A stretch of DNA of 52,137 nt from Oscillospiraceae bacterium (GTDB lineage Bacteria; Bacillota_A; Clostridia; Oscillospirales; Oscillospiraceae): the NCBI GenBank assembly GCA_017540945.1, contig JAFYAB010000034.1, positions 1-52,137 of the forward strand. Direction: 5' to 3'. This document shows positions 33,293-42,444 of this stretch, in pieces. The translations under genes and the position numbers were made by a program. Positions within the stretch are counted from its first letter, which is position 1. Each line of letters begins with the position of its first letter. Under the pieces are notes generated by a model. The model did no database searches. It saw only the letters and a program-made list of their open reading frames with translations, and had not been told where the DNA came from.

Positions 33293-35395
33293 TTACACGC
33301 TGAACAGCAGCTCCGCGTAGGTGGGGAAGGGCCAATCCTCGGCGGCGGTGAGGATCTCCGCCTCGTCGCAGACGGCCCGCAGGCGGTCCATGGCGGGCTG
33401 CAGTCCGTCCCGGATGGCGGCGGCCTGCACCGCGGGGGAGGCGTGGATCTCGTGCCGGAAGGCGGGGACCTTCAGGGCATCCGCCAGGGCCTCCGAAAGG
33501 GTGTCGATCTCATCGGCGAGGGTGGCGAGCTGTTCTGTGCGTCTGGACTCAAAGGCGCAGGCCAGCGCCGGGCAGAGGGCCCGCTTGGCGCTGCCGGCGG
33601 CTGCCAGCTTTGCCCCGCAGGCGCTGACGGCGGGCAGGATCTCCTGCCGCGCCATGGCCAGCATGGTCTTCGCCTCGATGAGGACGGTCTTGCAGTAGTT
33701 TTCCAGCAGAGCCTCGCAGCGGGCGGCCAGCTCCGTCAGGCTGTAGACCCGGTGGCGCTTGAAGAGGGCCACGTTCTTTTCGTCCAGCAGATGGGGCAGG
33801 GCGTCGGCGGCGGTGGGGTAGTTGCAAAGACCCCGCCGCCGGGCCTCCTCCAGCCAGGCGTCGTCGTAGCCGTTTCCGTTGAAGATGATGCGCCGGTGGG
33901 CCCGGAAGGTCTCCCGGATCAGCTCGTGGAGGGCGGTCTCAAAGTCTTCGGCGGCCTCCAGCCGGTCGGCGTAGAGCCGCAGGGACTCCGCCACCGCGGT
34001 GTTGATCATGATGTTCGCGCAGGCGATGGTGTCGGCGGAGCCCACCATGCGGAACTCGAACTTGTTGCCGGTGAAGGCGAAGGGAGAGGTGCGGTTCCGG
34101 TCGGTGTTGTCCCGGGCAAAGCGGGGCAGGGCGTCCACGCCCAGCTTCAGGGTGGTCTTCCCGCTGCCGCTGTAGGGGCGGCCCGCCACGATGGCGTCCA
34201 TGATGGCGGTGAGCTCATCCCCCAGGAAGATGGAGACCGCGGAGGGCGGGGCTTCGTTGGCGCCCAGACGGCAGTCGTTGCCCGCGGTGGCCGCGGAGAT
34301 CCGCAGCAGATCCTGATAGTCGTCCACCGCCTGGATCACCGCGCAGAGGAAGAGCAGGAACTGGGCGTTTTCATAGGGTGTGTCGCCGGGGGAGAGGAGG
34401 TTGATGCCGCTGTCGGTGGCGATGGACCAGTTGTTGTGCTTGCCGGAGCCGTTGACCCCGGCGAAGGGCTTCTCGTGGAGCAGGCAGACCAGGTCGTGGC
34501 GCAGGGCCACGGTCCGCATGATCTCCATGGTGAGCTGGTTCTGGTCGGTGGCGATGTTGGTGCTGGTGTAGACCGGGGCCAGCTCGTGCTGGGAGGGGGC
34601 GACCTCGTTGTGCTCGGTCTTGGCCAGGATGCCAAGCTTCCAGAGCTCCCGGTCCAGGTCCTCCATAAAGGCGGCCACCCGGGGCTTGATGGAGCCGTAG
34701 TAGTGGTCGTCCAGCTCCTGGCCCTTGGGGGGCGGCGCGCCGAAGAGGGTCCGCCCGGTGAAAATCAGATCCTTTCGCTTCTGGTAGAGGCTTTGGTCGA
34801 TGAGGAAATACTCCTGCTCCGCGCCCACGCAGGTCCGCACCCGGCGGACCTCCCGGTTGCCGAAAAGCCGCAGGATCCGCAGGGCTTGGCGGTTGACGGC
34901 GTCCATGGAACGCAGCAGGGGGGTCTTTTTATCGAGAGCCTCGCCGCCGTAGGAGCAGAAGGCTGTGGGGATGCAGAGGGTCTTACCCTTGATAAAGGCG
35001 TAGGAGGTGGGGTCCCAGGCGGTGTAGCCCCGGGCCTCGAAGGTGGCCCGCAGGCCGCCGGAGGGGAAAGAGGAGCCGTCGGCCTCGCCCCGGATCAGCT
35101 CCCGGCCGGAGAACTCCGGCAGCATGCCGCCGCCGGAGGCGGGGGCGACAAAGCTCTCGTGCTTTTCGGCGGTGATGCCGGTCATGGGCTGGAACCAGTG
35201 GGTAAAGTGGGTGGCCCCGTGCTCCAGGGCCCAGCTCTTCATGGCGGCGGCTACGGCGTTGGCCACGGAGGGTTCCAGATTCGAGCCCTCGTCGATGGTC
35301 CTGCGCAGCTTTTGGTAGATCTCAGCCGGGAGGCTGGCCTTCATGACCCGATCGTCAAATACCAGGCTTCCGAAGCAGTCGAAATCGTGAACCAT
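33293..35395 (-). CDS. glnN: Glutamine synthetase type III
   Basis: 700 residues, the size of the GSIII family, much longer than GSI (about 470). It makes glutamine from glutamate, ammonia and ATP and is a main ammonium-assimilation enzyme in gut anaerobes. Hallmarks: [43 protein letters not shown] (metal-binding glutamates), [28 protein letters not shown] and [15 protein letters not shown] at 35395 gives the standard [15 protein letters not shown] start. It has a consensus-perfect promoter. An M20 amidohydrolase gene lies upstream on the same strand, but a terminator separates them. Confidence 0.95.
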   Translation of the reverse strand: MVHDFDCFGSLVFDDRVMKASLPAEIYQKLRRTIDEGSNLEPSVANAVAAAMKSWALEHGATHFTHWFQPMTGITAEKHESFVAPASGGGMLPEFSGRELIRGEADGSSFPSGGLRATFEARGYTAWDPTSYAFIKGKTLCIPTAFCSYGGEALDKKTPLLRSMDAVNRQALRILRLFGNREVRRVRTCVGAEQEYFLIDQSLYQKRKDLIFTGRTLFGAPPPKGQELDDHYYGSIKPRVAAFMEDLDRELWKLGILAKTEHNEVAPSQHELAPVYTSTNIATDQNQLTMEIMRTVALRHDLVCLLHEKPFAGVNGSGKHNNWSIATDSGINLLSPGDTPYENAQFLLFLCAVIQAVDDYQDLLRISAATAGNDCRLGANEAPPSAVSIFLGDELTAIMDAIVAGRPYSGSGKTTLKLGVDALPRFARDNTDRNRTSPFAFTGNKFEFRMVGSADTIACANIMINTAVAESLRLYADRLEAAEDFETALHELIRETFRAHRRIIFNGNGYDDAWLEEARRRGLCNYPTAADALPHLLDEKNVALFKRHRVYSLTELAARCEALLENYCKTVLIEAKTMLAMARQEILPAVSACGAKLAAAGSAKRALCPALACAFESRRTEQLATLADEIDTLSEALADALKVPAFRHEIHASPAVQAAAIRDGLQPAMDRLRAVCDEAEILTAAEDWPFPTYAELLFSV

Positions 35396-35452
35396 GCGTT
35401 CATCTCCCTTCCGCGCCCGTGAAAAAGGGGGGCGCTGGAAAAATACCATACT

Positions 35453-35481
35453 ATTATATAGAAGGAATAATTATTTGTCAA
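35453..35481 (-). promoter_or_regulatory. Consensus promoter of glnN
   Basis: Minus strand TTGACA (35481-35476), 17-nt spacer, TATAAT (35458-35453): a perfect sigma-A promoter. Its -35 begins directly after the T-tail of the terminator of the gene upstream. Confidence 0.9.
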
Positions 35482-35485
35482 GAAA

Positions 35486-35531
35486 AGACAGGAGACCGTT
35501 TCCTGCTTTTTCAGGGAACCGTTTCCTGTCT
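35486..35531 (-). terminator. Terminator of the M20 amidohydrolase gene
   Basis: A 20-bp stem with three mismatches; the outer eight bases AGACAGGA/TCCTGTCT are perfect, and it is followed by TTTTC on the minus strand. The arms are also near direct repeats (AGGAAACGGT in both). Confidence 0.7.
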
Positions 35532-35538
35532 GACGGGC

Positions 35539-36636
35539 TCAGCGGGACAGCAGAGCCAGGAAGAGCTCGGCGGTCCGGGGCGCCAGCGCCTCGGGCCAGC
35601 AATAGCCCTCCGTGTGCAGGGGAGCCGTGTCCGGCCCCGCGCCCACGCCGAAGAAGCAGGCCGGGAGGTACTGGCCGTAGCGGCCGAAGTCCTCGGACCA
35701 GCGGAAGGGGCGGTCAAGCCGGCGATAGGGGAGCCCCTTCTCCCGGCAGATCCGTTCAAGCTCGTCCTGCACGCCCTCGTCGTTCACCGTGGCGGGGAAT
35801 TCGTCCAGCCGATCCAGACTCCAGGCGAGCCCGTCCGCGGCGGCAAGATCCCGGACCGCCTGGTCCGCCCGCTGGTTCAGCAGGGCGAAGGCCTCGGGCT
35901 GATCCGCCCGGAGGGTGGCCCAGAGGGCGGCCTCCGACGCCGCGACGCCGAAGGCCCGCTCGCCGCTGCGCAGCCCCACGATGGTGGCCAGACACATGCA
36001 GTCCCGCTCCGCCCCGGTTTGGCGGGCCAGCTCCGGAAGCCGGAGGGCCAGCCGGGCGGCTGCGGCGCTGGGATTGACCCCGTTCTCCGGGCAGGCCGCG
36101 TGGGCGGGCTTTCCCCGCAGCTGAATCTCCAGCCCGCAGGAGGCGCAGGCGAAGCAGCCCCGGCGGAAGAGAAGCGTGCCCAGGGGCTCGCCGGGGATGT
36201 TGTGGCAGCCGATGATCCGGGCGTTGGACCGGTCCAGCCCCTCCAGGGCGAAGAGCTCGCAGCAGAGGGCGGCGCCGGCCCCGGTCTCCTCCGCGGGCTG
36301 GAAGAGCAGGATCACGTTCCGCCCCAGGCGTTTGCCCTCCAGCAGCAGAGCCAGGCCCAGCAGGGCCGCCGTGTGGCCGTCGTGGCCGCACAGATGCCGG
36401 GGGCCCCCGGGGGTGGGCACCGCGTCATGGTCCGCCCGGACCACCGTTGTGGTCGGAGCGCCCTCGTCGTGCTTGGCATAGAGCCAGCCGCCCCGGTCTG
36501 CCACCCGCAGCGTCGTATTCCGGCGCAGGAAGTCCAGGAGGAAGGCCTGGGTCCGGCGCTCCTGACCGGAGAGCTCCGCCAGGCCGTGCAGGGCCCGCCG
36601 GGCCTCGATGATCCGCTGTTTGACGCTTTGATCCAT
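35539..36636 (-). CDS. M20-family amidohydrolase/aminoacylase
   Basis: 365 residues. Di-metal site residues lie in VVRADHDAVP, CGHDGHTAALLG, FQPAEETGAGA and the C-terminal LHTEGYCWPE. This is the pattern of the M20D group (N-acyl amino acid and indole-acetyl amino acid hydrolases, peptidoglycan-peptide hydrolases). It hydrolyses an N-acyl or peptide bond in the cytoplasm; substrate unknown. It follows the polytopic membrane protein gene by 31 bases on the same strand, so the two are probably one transcript. It ends at the hairpin before the glnN promoter. RBS AAGGAG. Confidence 0.88.
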   Translation of the reverse strand: MDQSVKQRIIEARRALHGLAELSGQERRTQAFLLDFLRRNTTLRVADRGGWLYAKHDEGAPTTTVVRADHDAVPTPGGPRHLCGHDGHTAALLGLALLLEGKRLGRNVILLFQPAEETGAGAALCCELFALEGLDRSNARIIGCHNIPGEPLGTLLFRRGCFACASCGLEIQLRGKPAHAACPENGVNPSAAAARLALRLPELARQTGAERDCMCLATIVGLRSGERAFGVAASEAALWATLRADQPEAFALLNQRADQAVRDLAAADGLAWSLDRLDEFPATVNDEGVQDELERICREKGLPYRRLDRPFRWSEDFGRYGQYLPACFFGVGAGPDTAPLHTEGYCWPEALAPRTAELFLALLSR

Positions 36637-36667
36637 AGGATGCTCCTTTCTTCTCGGCAGTGCCGCC

Positions 36668-38773
36668 TCAGCCCCAGCCGAGGAAGTCTCTGAGGCGGTA
36701 GTAGGCCTCCGGGCAGCGGGTCAGCAGCTGGCTGCTGTTGACGGAGATCAGCAGACTTGAAGCCAGGGTGAAGACCGCGGCGAAGACCAGGAAGCGGAGC
36801 AGCCGCCGCCGTTCGCTGTGTCTTGCCTTCCGCAGCAGGGCCAGGAAGACCAGGATGGCCGCCAGATAGAGCAGGGCCAGATAGTCGCAGGTATAGCGCC
36901 AGAGGATTCCCGCCATCTCGGTGTCCGCCGCGATGACTGCGACCGTCAGCAGCAGGGGCAGCAGGGTCAGCGCCCAGAGCTTCCGCTCCCTCAGCGCCGC
37001 CCTGGCGCGCCGCAGCCGCAGCAGCAGCCAGAGGAAGGGGGAGATCAGCAGCACCCCGCCGAACATATCCTCGGCGATGGTCTTGCCGTTGTAGAGCAGC
37101 TCCCTGGACACCGGGAAGAAATAGGGGAAGGCCAGCCGGAGCGCCGGAGGCTGGAGCAGATAGGCAAAGAAGCCGTCCGGGAGCCGCCCCCAGCGCCAGC
37201 CCCGGTGGGTCATGTCGTTGGTGGTGAGGTTGTAGTTGGCTCCGAAGTCGAAGGGGGAGCCGAAGCGGAGCTTGTTGTAGTACATCAGCGGAGCGGCTAC
37301 CAGGCCGTAGGGCAGGGCGAAGCAGAGCAGGGACCGCAGCCGGACGGAGCCCCGTTTCTCGGCCCGGAACAGGGGCCAGAGGATGGGCAGAGCCAGGACG
37401 GAGAACACCAGGAACTGGGGCCGGCAGGCCGCTGTCAGGGCTGCCAGCAGGGCGCCCAGGGCGATCCGCAGCCGGATGCCGAAGCCGCTGCCGGGCTCCG
37501 TCAGGGGGGCGAAGCAGTGCGCCTCCGCGCCGATCCCGCCGACGCTGCCGTCCTGCGCAAGGGCCCAGCGCTGGGCCGCGGAGATCCAGAGGGCCAGGGC
37601 AAGGAGGGAGAAGGCCAGGGCGAAGAAGACCGGCACCACATAGAAGCTGGGCTCCAGGCCGTAGTACAGCAGACCCGTGCAGTTTCCCAGCAGCAGGGAG
37701 AGCAGCAGATACACGGGGAAGGGGGTATCGGGGAAGCAGCGGCGGATCAGGGCGCGGAGGCAGGCGAAGGCCGCCAGCACCGTCAGGGAGAAGGCCAGAA
37801 GGACCGCCCAGACCGTGGGCAGATCCTGCCCCGTCAGCAGATACCAGGGCAGATAGCAGAGCAGCACAGGGGCCGCGCCGAAGTAGACGTAGAGATGCCC
37901 CTGATAATAGGCGGTGTCCCAGGGGAAGACCGTCCCCTCCCGATCCCGCAGCGCGTGGCGGCTGGAGGAGTCGTAGGGGTTTTCCATCGCCGCCAGCTTC
38001 TCCAGGGCCTCGCTGTCCTCGGGGGTCTCGATGCTGAGCCGTCCCTCCGCCAGGGAGCGGGCCAGCCGGGCGTACTGCCGGTGGTGGGCCCAGCGGGCCT
38101 CGTCGGAAATGTCGACGAAGACGCGGTTGGTCCCCACCAGACCGTAGAGCAGACCCAGGTTCAGCAGCAGCGCCAGCAGCACGCAGAGGGCCTTGGCCCA
38201 GCGCCGCCGGTTCCAGTGCCGGTTGTCATAGAGCCTTGAGCCGGGCCGCAGGGCCCAGAGCAGCAGCAGCAGAGCCCAGAGCCCCAAAAGGCGGCGAAGG
38301 GAGAAGCGGAAGGGCACGCTGCCGTTGATCTCCGCCGCCAGCAGCCGGTACGCGGCGCCGCTGCCGGGGGATTTCAGCTCCAGCCGCAGGCCGCGGGCCA
38401 GGCCGTAGCTGTTGAGGGAGAAATAAGCGCCCTTGTCGTGGCCGGGCAGATAGGAGACGGCCCCGGCCTCATAGAAGCTCCGGTGCCCCTCGTCCGAGAG
38501 AAAGACCGTCAGCTCCGTGGGGACGAGCGCGCCCTTGCCGTCCCGGACCTCGATCAGGATGTGAGCCCGGTCCAGCCGCCGATCCAGCCCGCTGAATTCC
38601 AGCAGCAGGGTTTCGTCCCGGGCAATGTCGCCGCTGCCGACGGGCTCCGGCAGCGGGATCCAGTCTTTGCCCAGGCTGGAGACGGCCTTCAGATTGAAGA
38701 CCAGCAGCTCGCAGAGCAGGGCCAGGACCAGAGCCGCGGCGGCGAAGAGCAGCCCCTTACGCCGGGCTGTCAT
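36668..38773 (-). CDS. Large polytopic membrane protein, GT-C-like
   Basis: 701 residues. A first membrane span (LLFAAAALVLALLCELLVF) precedes a ~130-residue extracytoplasmic beta-rich region. About ten further spans follow, with a large loop rich in acidic and aromatic residues (VFVDISDEARWAHHRQYARL, TVFPWDTAYYQGHLYVYFGA). The arrangement resembles GT-C glycosyltransferases and related lipid-linked-sugar membrane proteins, but no certain catalytic motif is seen, so the call is tentative. A Gly/Ala-rich soluble loop (GSVGGIGAEAHCFAPLTE) interrupts the middle and looks inserted. Divergent from the M16C peptidase gene, with its own promoter. Confidence 0.7.
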   Translation of the reverse strand: MTARRKGLLFAAAALVLALLCELLVFNLKAVSSLGKDWIPLPEPVGSGDIARDETLLLEFSGLDRRLDRAHILIEVRDGKGALVPTELTVFLSDEGHRSFYEAGAVSYLPGHDKGAYFSLNSYGLARGLRLELKSPGSGAAYRLLAAEINGSVPFRFSLRRLLGLWALLLLLWALRPGSRLYDNRHWNRRRWAKALCVLLALLLNLGLLYGLVGTNRVFVDISDEARWAHHRQYARLARSLAEGRLSIETPEDSEALEKLAAMENPYDSSSRHALRDREGTVFPWDTAYYQGHLYVYFGAAPVLLCYLPWYLLTGQDLPTVWAVLLAFSLTVLAAFACLRALIRRCFPDTPFPVYLLLSLLLGNCTGLLYYGLEPSFYVVPVFFALAFSLLALALWISAAQRWALAQDGSVGGIGAEAHCFAPLTEPGSGFGIRLRIALGALLAALTAACRPQFLVFSVLALPILWPLFRAEKRGSVRLRSLLCFALPYGLVAAPLMYYNKLRFGSPFDFGANYNLTTNDMTHRGWRWGRLPDGFFAYLLQPPALRLAFPYFFPVSRELLYNGKTIAEDMFGGVLLISPFLWLLLRLRRARAALRERKLWALTLLPLLLTVAVIAADTEMAGILWRYTCDYLALLYLAAILVFLALLRKARHSERRRLLRFLVFAAVFTLASSLLISVNSSQLLTRCPEAYYRLRDFLGWG

Positions 38774-38836
38774 GGGAAGCCTCTTTCATGGTCAGATCTC
38801 CTTTTCGTCCGCAGAGAAAGCGCGTTTTCTGCCTCC

Positions 38837-38865
38837 AATGTACCATCATACGAAGCGAATGTCAA
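38837..38865 (-). promoter_or_regulatory. Promoter of the GT-C-like gene
   Basis: Minus strand TTGACA (38865-38860), 17-nt spacer, TACATT (38842-38837). Confidence 0.65.
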
Positions 38866-38887
38866 GCTGAAAACCTGGCCTGCCGCC

Positions 38888-38916
38888 TTGACAGGAGGCG
38901 CCGGACATGTTACCAT
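38888..38916 (+). promoter_or_regulatory. Promoter of the M16C peptidase gene
   Basis: TTGACA (38888-38893), 17-nt spacer, TACCAT (38911-38916). Confidence 0.6.
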
Positions 38917-38963
38917 ATCTCTCAGAACACAAGGCTCCCCAGGGGCCAGGAAAGGAACCTGAC

Positions 38964-41846
38964 ATGAAAGAGACGATCCACGGCTTCCGGCTGGTCCGGG
39001 CCAGGGAATTCCCCGAGCTGGACGGCAGCCTCCGCGAATATGTCCATGAGAAAACCGGAGCCGGGCTCTGCTGGCTGGACCGGCCCGATGAAAACAAATG
39101 CTTTTCCATCGCCTTCAAGACCCTGCCCGAGGACTCCACCGGCGTCTTCCACATTTTAGAGCATTCGGTGCTCTGCGGCTCCGACAAGTACCCGGTCAAG
39201 GAGCCCTTTGTGGAGCTGCTGAAGAGCTCCGTCCAGACCTTCCTCAACGCCATGACCTATCCGGACAAGACGGTGTATCCCGTCTCCAGCCGGAACGATC
39301 AGGACCTGCTGAATCTGATGGACGTCTACCTGGACGCGGTCTTTCACCCCGCCATCTACCGCAGGCCCGAGATCTTCCGCCAGGAGGGCTGGCGCTATGA
39401 GGGGGAGGGGGAGAGCCTTTGCCGCCAGGGCGTGGTCCTCAACGAGATGAAGGGGGCCTTCGCCTCCCCGGACACCCTCCTGGAAAAGGAGCTGGACGAG
39501 CTGCTCTTCCCGGACAACTGCTACCGCTGGGTCTCCGGCGGCGACCCGGCGCGCATCCCCGAGCTGAGCTATGAGCAGTTCCTCGCCATGCACACAAAAT
39601 ACTACCACCCCTCCAACGCCCGGATCTCCCTGGTGGGCTCTGTGGATCTGGAGGCCTGCCTGGAAAAGCTCGACGGCTTCCTTGCCCCCTATGAGCGGCG
39701 GGAGATCGATTTTGACATCCCCATGCAGCGGCCATACCCGGCCCGGCGCCGGGAGCTGCCCTACGCCATCGGCCCCGACGAGGACCCCGCCCGGCGGACC
39801 ATCGCGGCCTGGGCGACCCTGTTCTCCCGTTTTGACGACGATCTGCGCAACAACGCCCTGACCGTTCTCGCCGACTACCTCAGCGGCGACGACGAGGCCC
39901 CCCTGAAGCGGGCCGTGCTGGATGCGGGCCTGGCCCAGGACTTTTCCGTGGGCCTCAACGACGGCCTGCAGCAGACCGAGGCCTACTGGCAGGCCTGGAA
40001 CACCGACCCGGACCGGATCCCCGCCCTGGAGCGGACCGTCCGGGAGACCCTGGCGCGTCTGAGCGCCGAGGGCCTGGACCGGGAGCGGCTGGATGCCTGC
40101 TTCCGCCGCTACGCCTTCCAGCTCCGGGACCGGGACAGCGGCCACATGCCCCGGAGCCTCAGCGAAGCCCTGGATATGCTGAACACCTGGCTCTATGGCG
40201 GCGACCCCGCCCAGGGGCTGCTGGCGGAGGAGGCCGTGGCGGAGCTGGAGCAGGCCCTGGCCACCGACTTCCCCGAGCGCCTGCTGCGGGAGACCTTCCT
40301 GGAGAACGAGCACGGCGCCCTTGTGGTCCTGACCCCCTCCGCAACCCTGGAGGCCGAGAACGCGGCAAAGGAGCGGGCTGACATTCTGGCCCGCGCCGCG
40401 GGCTGGACGGAGGCCGACCGGCAGCGGCAGGCGGAGCTGGCCGAAGCCCTGCTGCGCTGGCAGCAGACGCCGGACAGCCAGGAGGCACTGGCCTCCATCC
40501 CCATGCTGCGGCTGTCGGATCTGGCCCCGGAGCCCCAGCCCCTGAAGCTGCGCGAGACCCGGCTGGGCGGGATCCCCGTCCTGCGCCACGAGACCGGAAG
40601 CCGCCTCTGCTTCCTGCGGGCCCACTTTGAGGCCTCGGACCTGGCCCTGGAGGAGCTGCCCGCCTTCTCGGTGCTCTGCCGGCTCCTGGGCAGCATGGGC
40701 ACCCGGCGCTGTGACCGGGCCCGCCTGCCCCTGGAGATTAAGCGCACCCTGGGCCGCCTGAACTTCGCCCCCAGCGTCATGGAGGCCGGAGGCCCGGATC
40801 GCTGCAGGGTCCTGCTCTCCGCCTCCCTGGCCTGCCTGCCCGAGCAGGGGGAGGCAGCCGCGGCTCTGCTGGCCGAGATGCTGACCGCCACGCTTTGGGA
40901 CGATCTGCCCCTGCTGCGGGACAATCTCCAGCAGCTGGCTCTGAACGCCCAGATGTCCCTGGCCTCCGCGGGCCACCGCTACGCCGCCGCCCGGGTCTTT
41001 TCCGCCCTGACGGCCCACGGCGCCGCCCAGGAGTATTGCTCCGGGGTGGAGAACGCCCGCTGGCTCAAGCAGATGAGCGCAGCGGACGACGAGGCCCTCC
41101 GGGCGCTGCTGGAGCAGATGGTGGCCCTGGCCCGGCGCATCGTGACCCGGGAGCGCATGCTCCTCTCCTGCGGCGAGCAGACCCCCGAGGCCGCCCTGGA
41201 GCGCCTGGCCCGGGCCGTCCCCGCTTCCGGACAGCCCGCCCCCGGCCCCGCCGCCTATCCGCTGCCCGGCGCCTGCCGGGAGGGCGTGGCGATCCCCGCC
41301 GCCGTGGGCTTCGCCGCCATGGGCGCCAACCTGAAGCACCAGGGCCGGGGTTACAGCGGCAGCATTCCCGTGCTGGCCAACGTGCTGAACTACACCTACC
41401 TCTGGGGCGAGATCCGGGTCCAGGGCGGCGCCTACGGCTGCGGCTTCGGCGGCCGCAGCGACGGGGACATCTTCTGCTATACCTACCGGGACCCGCAGCC
41501 CGTCCGCTCCCTGGACGTCATGCGGAACGCCGCCGCCTGGCTGCGGGCATTCTGCCGGGACGAGCCCGATCTGACGGGCTTCATCCTGGGCGCCGTCTCC
41601 ATGCTGGATCCCCTGCGGGGCGCCGAGGCCAAGCTCGGGGCCGCCGAGGGCCGCTGGCTCCGGGGGATCACGGAGGAGGAGCTGCGCCGCTGGTATACCG
41701 AGCTTCTGCATACCGGCCCCGCCGAGCTCCTGGCCCTGGCCCCTGCCCTGGAGGCCCTGGCCGCCGGGAACGCCCTCTGCGTCGCCGCCGGCAAGCCCCT
41801 GCTGGATGCCTGCGGCGAGGAGCTGGCGGAGATCATCTCCGTCTGA
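38964..41846 (+). CDS. M16C-family metallopeptidase (presequence-protease/HypA type)
   Basis: 960 residues from the ATG at 38964 (AGGAAAGGA upstream); earlier ATGs are in the promoter leader. The inverted zinc motif HILEH is at 63-67, preceded by TGVFHILEHSVLCGSDKYP and followed by LLKSSVQTFLNAMTYPDKT, the fingerprint of M16C. The downstream glutamate ligand is in VVLNEMKGAF. As in all M16 enzymes a catalytic N-terminal half and an inactive C-terminal half form a closed clam shell that degrades short peptides. No signal peptide, so it is cytoplasmic. Role: probably clearing peptides; no neighbour clarifies it. Confidence 0.92.
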   Translation: MKETIHGFRLVRAREFPELDGSLREYVHEKTGAGLCWLDRPDENKCFSIAFKTLPEDSTGVFHILEHSVLCGSDKYPVKEPFVELLKSSVQTFLNAMTYPDKTVYPVSSRNDQDLLNLMDVYLDAVFHPAIYRRPEIFRQEGWRYEGEGESLCRQGVVLNEMKGAFASPDTLLEKELDELLFPDNCYRWVSGGDPARIPELSYEQFLAMHTKYYHPSNARISLVGSVDLEACLEKLDGFLAPYERREIDFDIPMQRPYPARRRELPYAIGPDEDPARRTIAAWATLFSRFDDDLRNNALTVLADYLSGDDEAPLKRAVLDAGLAQDFSVGLNDGLQQTEAYWQAWNTDPDRIPALERTVRETLARLSAEGLDRERLDACFRRYAFQLRDRDSGHMPRSLSEALDMLNTWLYGGDPAQGLLAEEAVAELEQALATDFPERLLRETFLENEHGALVVLTPSATLEAENAAKERADILARAAGWTEADRQRQAELAEALLRWQQTPDSQEALASIPMLRLSDLAPEPQPLKLRETRLGGIPVLRHETGSRLCFLRAHFEASDLALEELPAFSVLCRLLGSMGTRRCDRARLPLEIKRTLGRLNFAPSVMEAGGPDRCRVLLSASLACLPEQGEAAAALLAEMLTATLWDDLPLLRDNLQQLALNAQMSLASAGHRYAAARVFSALTAHGAAQEYCSGVENARWLKQMSAADDEALRALLEQMVALARRIVTRERMLLSCGEQTPEAALERLARAVPASGQPAPGPAAYPLPGACREGVAIPAAVGFAAMGANLKHQGRGYSGSIPVLANVLNYTYLWGEIRVQGGAYGCGFGGRSDGDIFCYTYRDPQPVRSLDVMRNAAAWLRAFCRDEPDLTGFILGAVSMLDPLRGAEAKLGAAEGRWLRGITEEELRRWYTELLHTGPAELLALAPALEALAAGNALCVAAGKPLLDACGEELAEIISV

Positions 41847-41861
41847 CAGACGAAACAACGA

Positions 41862-41895
41862 AGACCCGCGAGACCGTCACCGGCCTCGCGGGTCT
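41862..41895 (+). terminator. Terminator of the M16C peptidase gene
   Basis: An 11-bp stem AGACCCGCGAG/CTCGCGGGTCT (41862-41872, 41885-41895) then TTCTG. Confidence 0.8.
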
Positions 41896-41933
41896 TTCTG
41901 TGCGAAAATCGGGAATTGTCGAATGAAAGGGAA

Positions 41934-42010
41934 CAAGGATCAAGGAGCAAGGAGCAAGGTTCAAGGGACAAGGTTCAAGGAGCAAGGTTCAAGGTTCAAA
42001 GTTCAAGCTC
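41934..42010. repeat. Heptamer array CAAGGNN, 11 copies
   Basis: Eleven exact 7-base steps (77 bases) of CAAGG followed by two variable bases (AT, AG, TT, GA); the last two copies have decayed (CAAAGTT, CAAGCTC). It abuts a GTAG-headed palindrome starting at 42012. No gene lies in 41896-42065. Confidence 0.9.
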
Positions 42011-42011
42011 C

Positions 42012-42037
42012 GTAGGGGCCGATGCCCACATCGGCCC
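42012..42037 (+). repeat. Single GTAG-headed palindromic unit
   Basis: Same 26-bp unit as in the inverted pairs at 1197 and 25283, but alone. It is followed by TTTTCC, so its hairpin could also end transcription. Confidence 0.85.
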
Positions 42038-42065
42038 TTTTCCTATACAATAAGGAGAAAAACAA

Positions 42066-42353
42066 ATGAAAACGACTCTGAGCATCGTCATTGTCGCCGC
42101 CATCGCGCTGGCGGTCTCTCTGTTCTACAACGCGGCCGCCGGCCTGAACCCCGCCGCCCTGTTTACCTGCACGGTCCTGGGCGCCCAGAGCTCCGCCATC
42201 TCCCCCTTCTCCTCCGGCGGCTCTCTGATCCTGGGCTCCTGCGGCTCCGAGGAGGAGCGCAGCCACCTGTTCAACCGTCTGCTCTTCGTGGCGGTCCCCA
42301 TCAGCGTGGGCATCTGTGCGTTCTACAACTTTGTGATCTCCATGATCCTGTGA
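42066..42353 (+). CDS. Small membrane protein resembling the end of an ion-transporter permease
   Basis: 95 residues with its own RBS (AATAAGGAG). Two or three membrane segments: LSIVIVAAIALAVSLFYNAA, AALFTCTVLGAQSSA and FVAVPISVGICAFYNFVI. The central SAISPFSSGGSLILGSC resembles the PFS-T-GG hairpin of ion-transporter superfamily carriers (MatC, CitMHS, SLC13-like), which occurs near the end of those 400-500-residue proteins. It is therefore either a remnant of a lost transporter, whose front would have been replaced by the repeats just upstream, or a true small subunit. It stands before an aconitase-family gene, which fits an organic-acid theme. Confidence 0.6.
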   Translation: MKTTLSIVIVAAIALAVSLFYNAAAGLNPAALFTCTVLGAQSSAISPFSSGGSLILGSCGSEEERSHLFNRLLFVAVPISVGICAFYNFVISMIL

Positions 42354-42391
42354 CGCAAGGCTGACCGTTCCGCTCTGCGCCGCGAAAGGAA

Positions 42392-42413
42392 GCGGAAGCA
42401 TTATAACTTCCGC
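42392..42413 (+). terminator. Weak hairpin after the small membrane protein gene
   Basis: A 7-bp stem GCGGAAG/CTTCCGC with an 8-nt loop, 38 bases after the stop codon. No T-tract. Confidence 0.35.
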
Positions 42414-42444
42414 TCATAATAAGTATAACTACTTTTCATCGGCA

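Noticed and set aside
32219..35422. 1067-codon open frame on the plus strand
   Set aside because: It lies antisense to the PfkB kinase and glutamine synthetase genes, which have clear family motifs. GC-rich third positions keep the opposite strand open; its translation is low-complexity Gly/Val/Leu/His text.
39156..41858. 900-codon open frame antisense to the M16C peptidase
   Set aside because: Shadow of a GC-rich gene; low-complexity Gly/Gln/Leu sequence, no motif, no RBS, and it crosses the peptidase terminator.
41934..42010. Possible replication origin iterons or DnaA boxes
   Set aside because: The period is 7, the core CAAGG does not match DnaA boxes, and there is no replication gene nearby.
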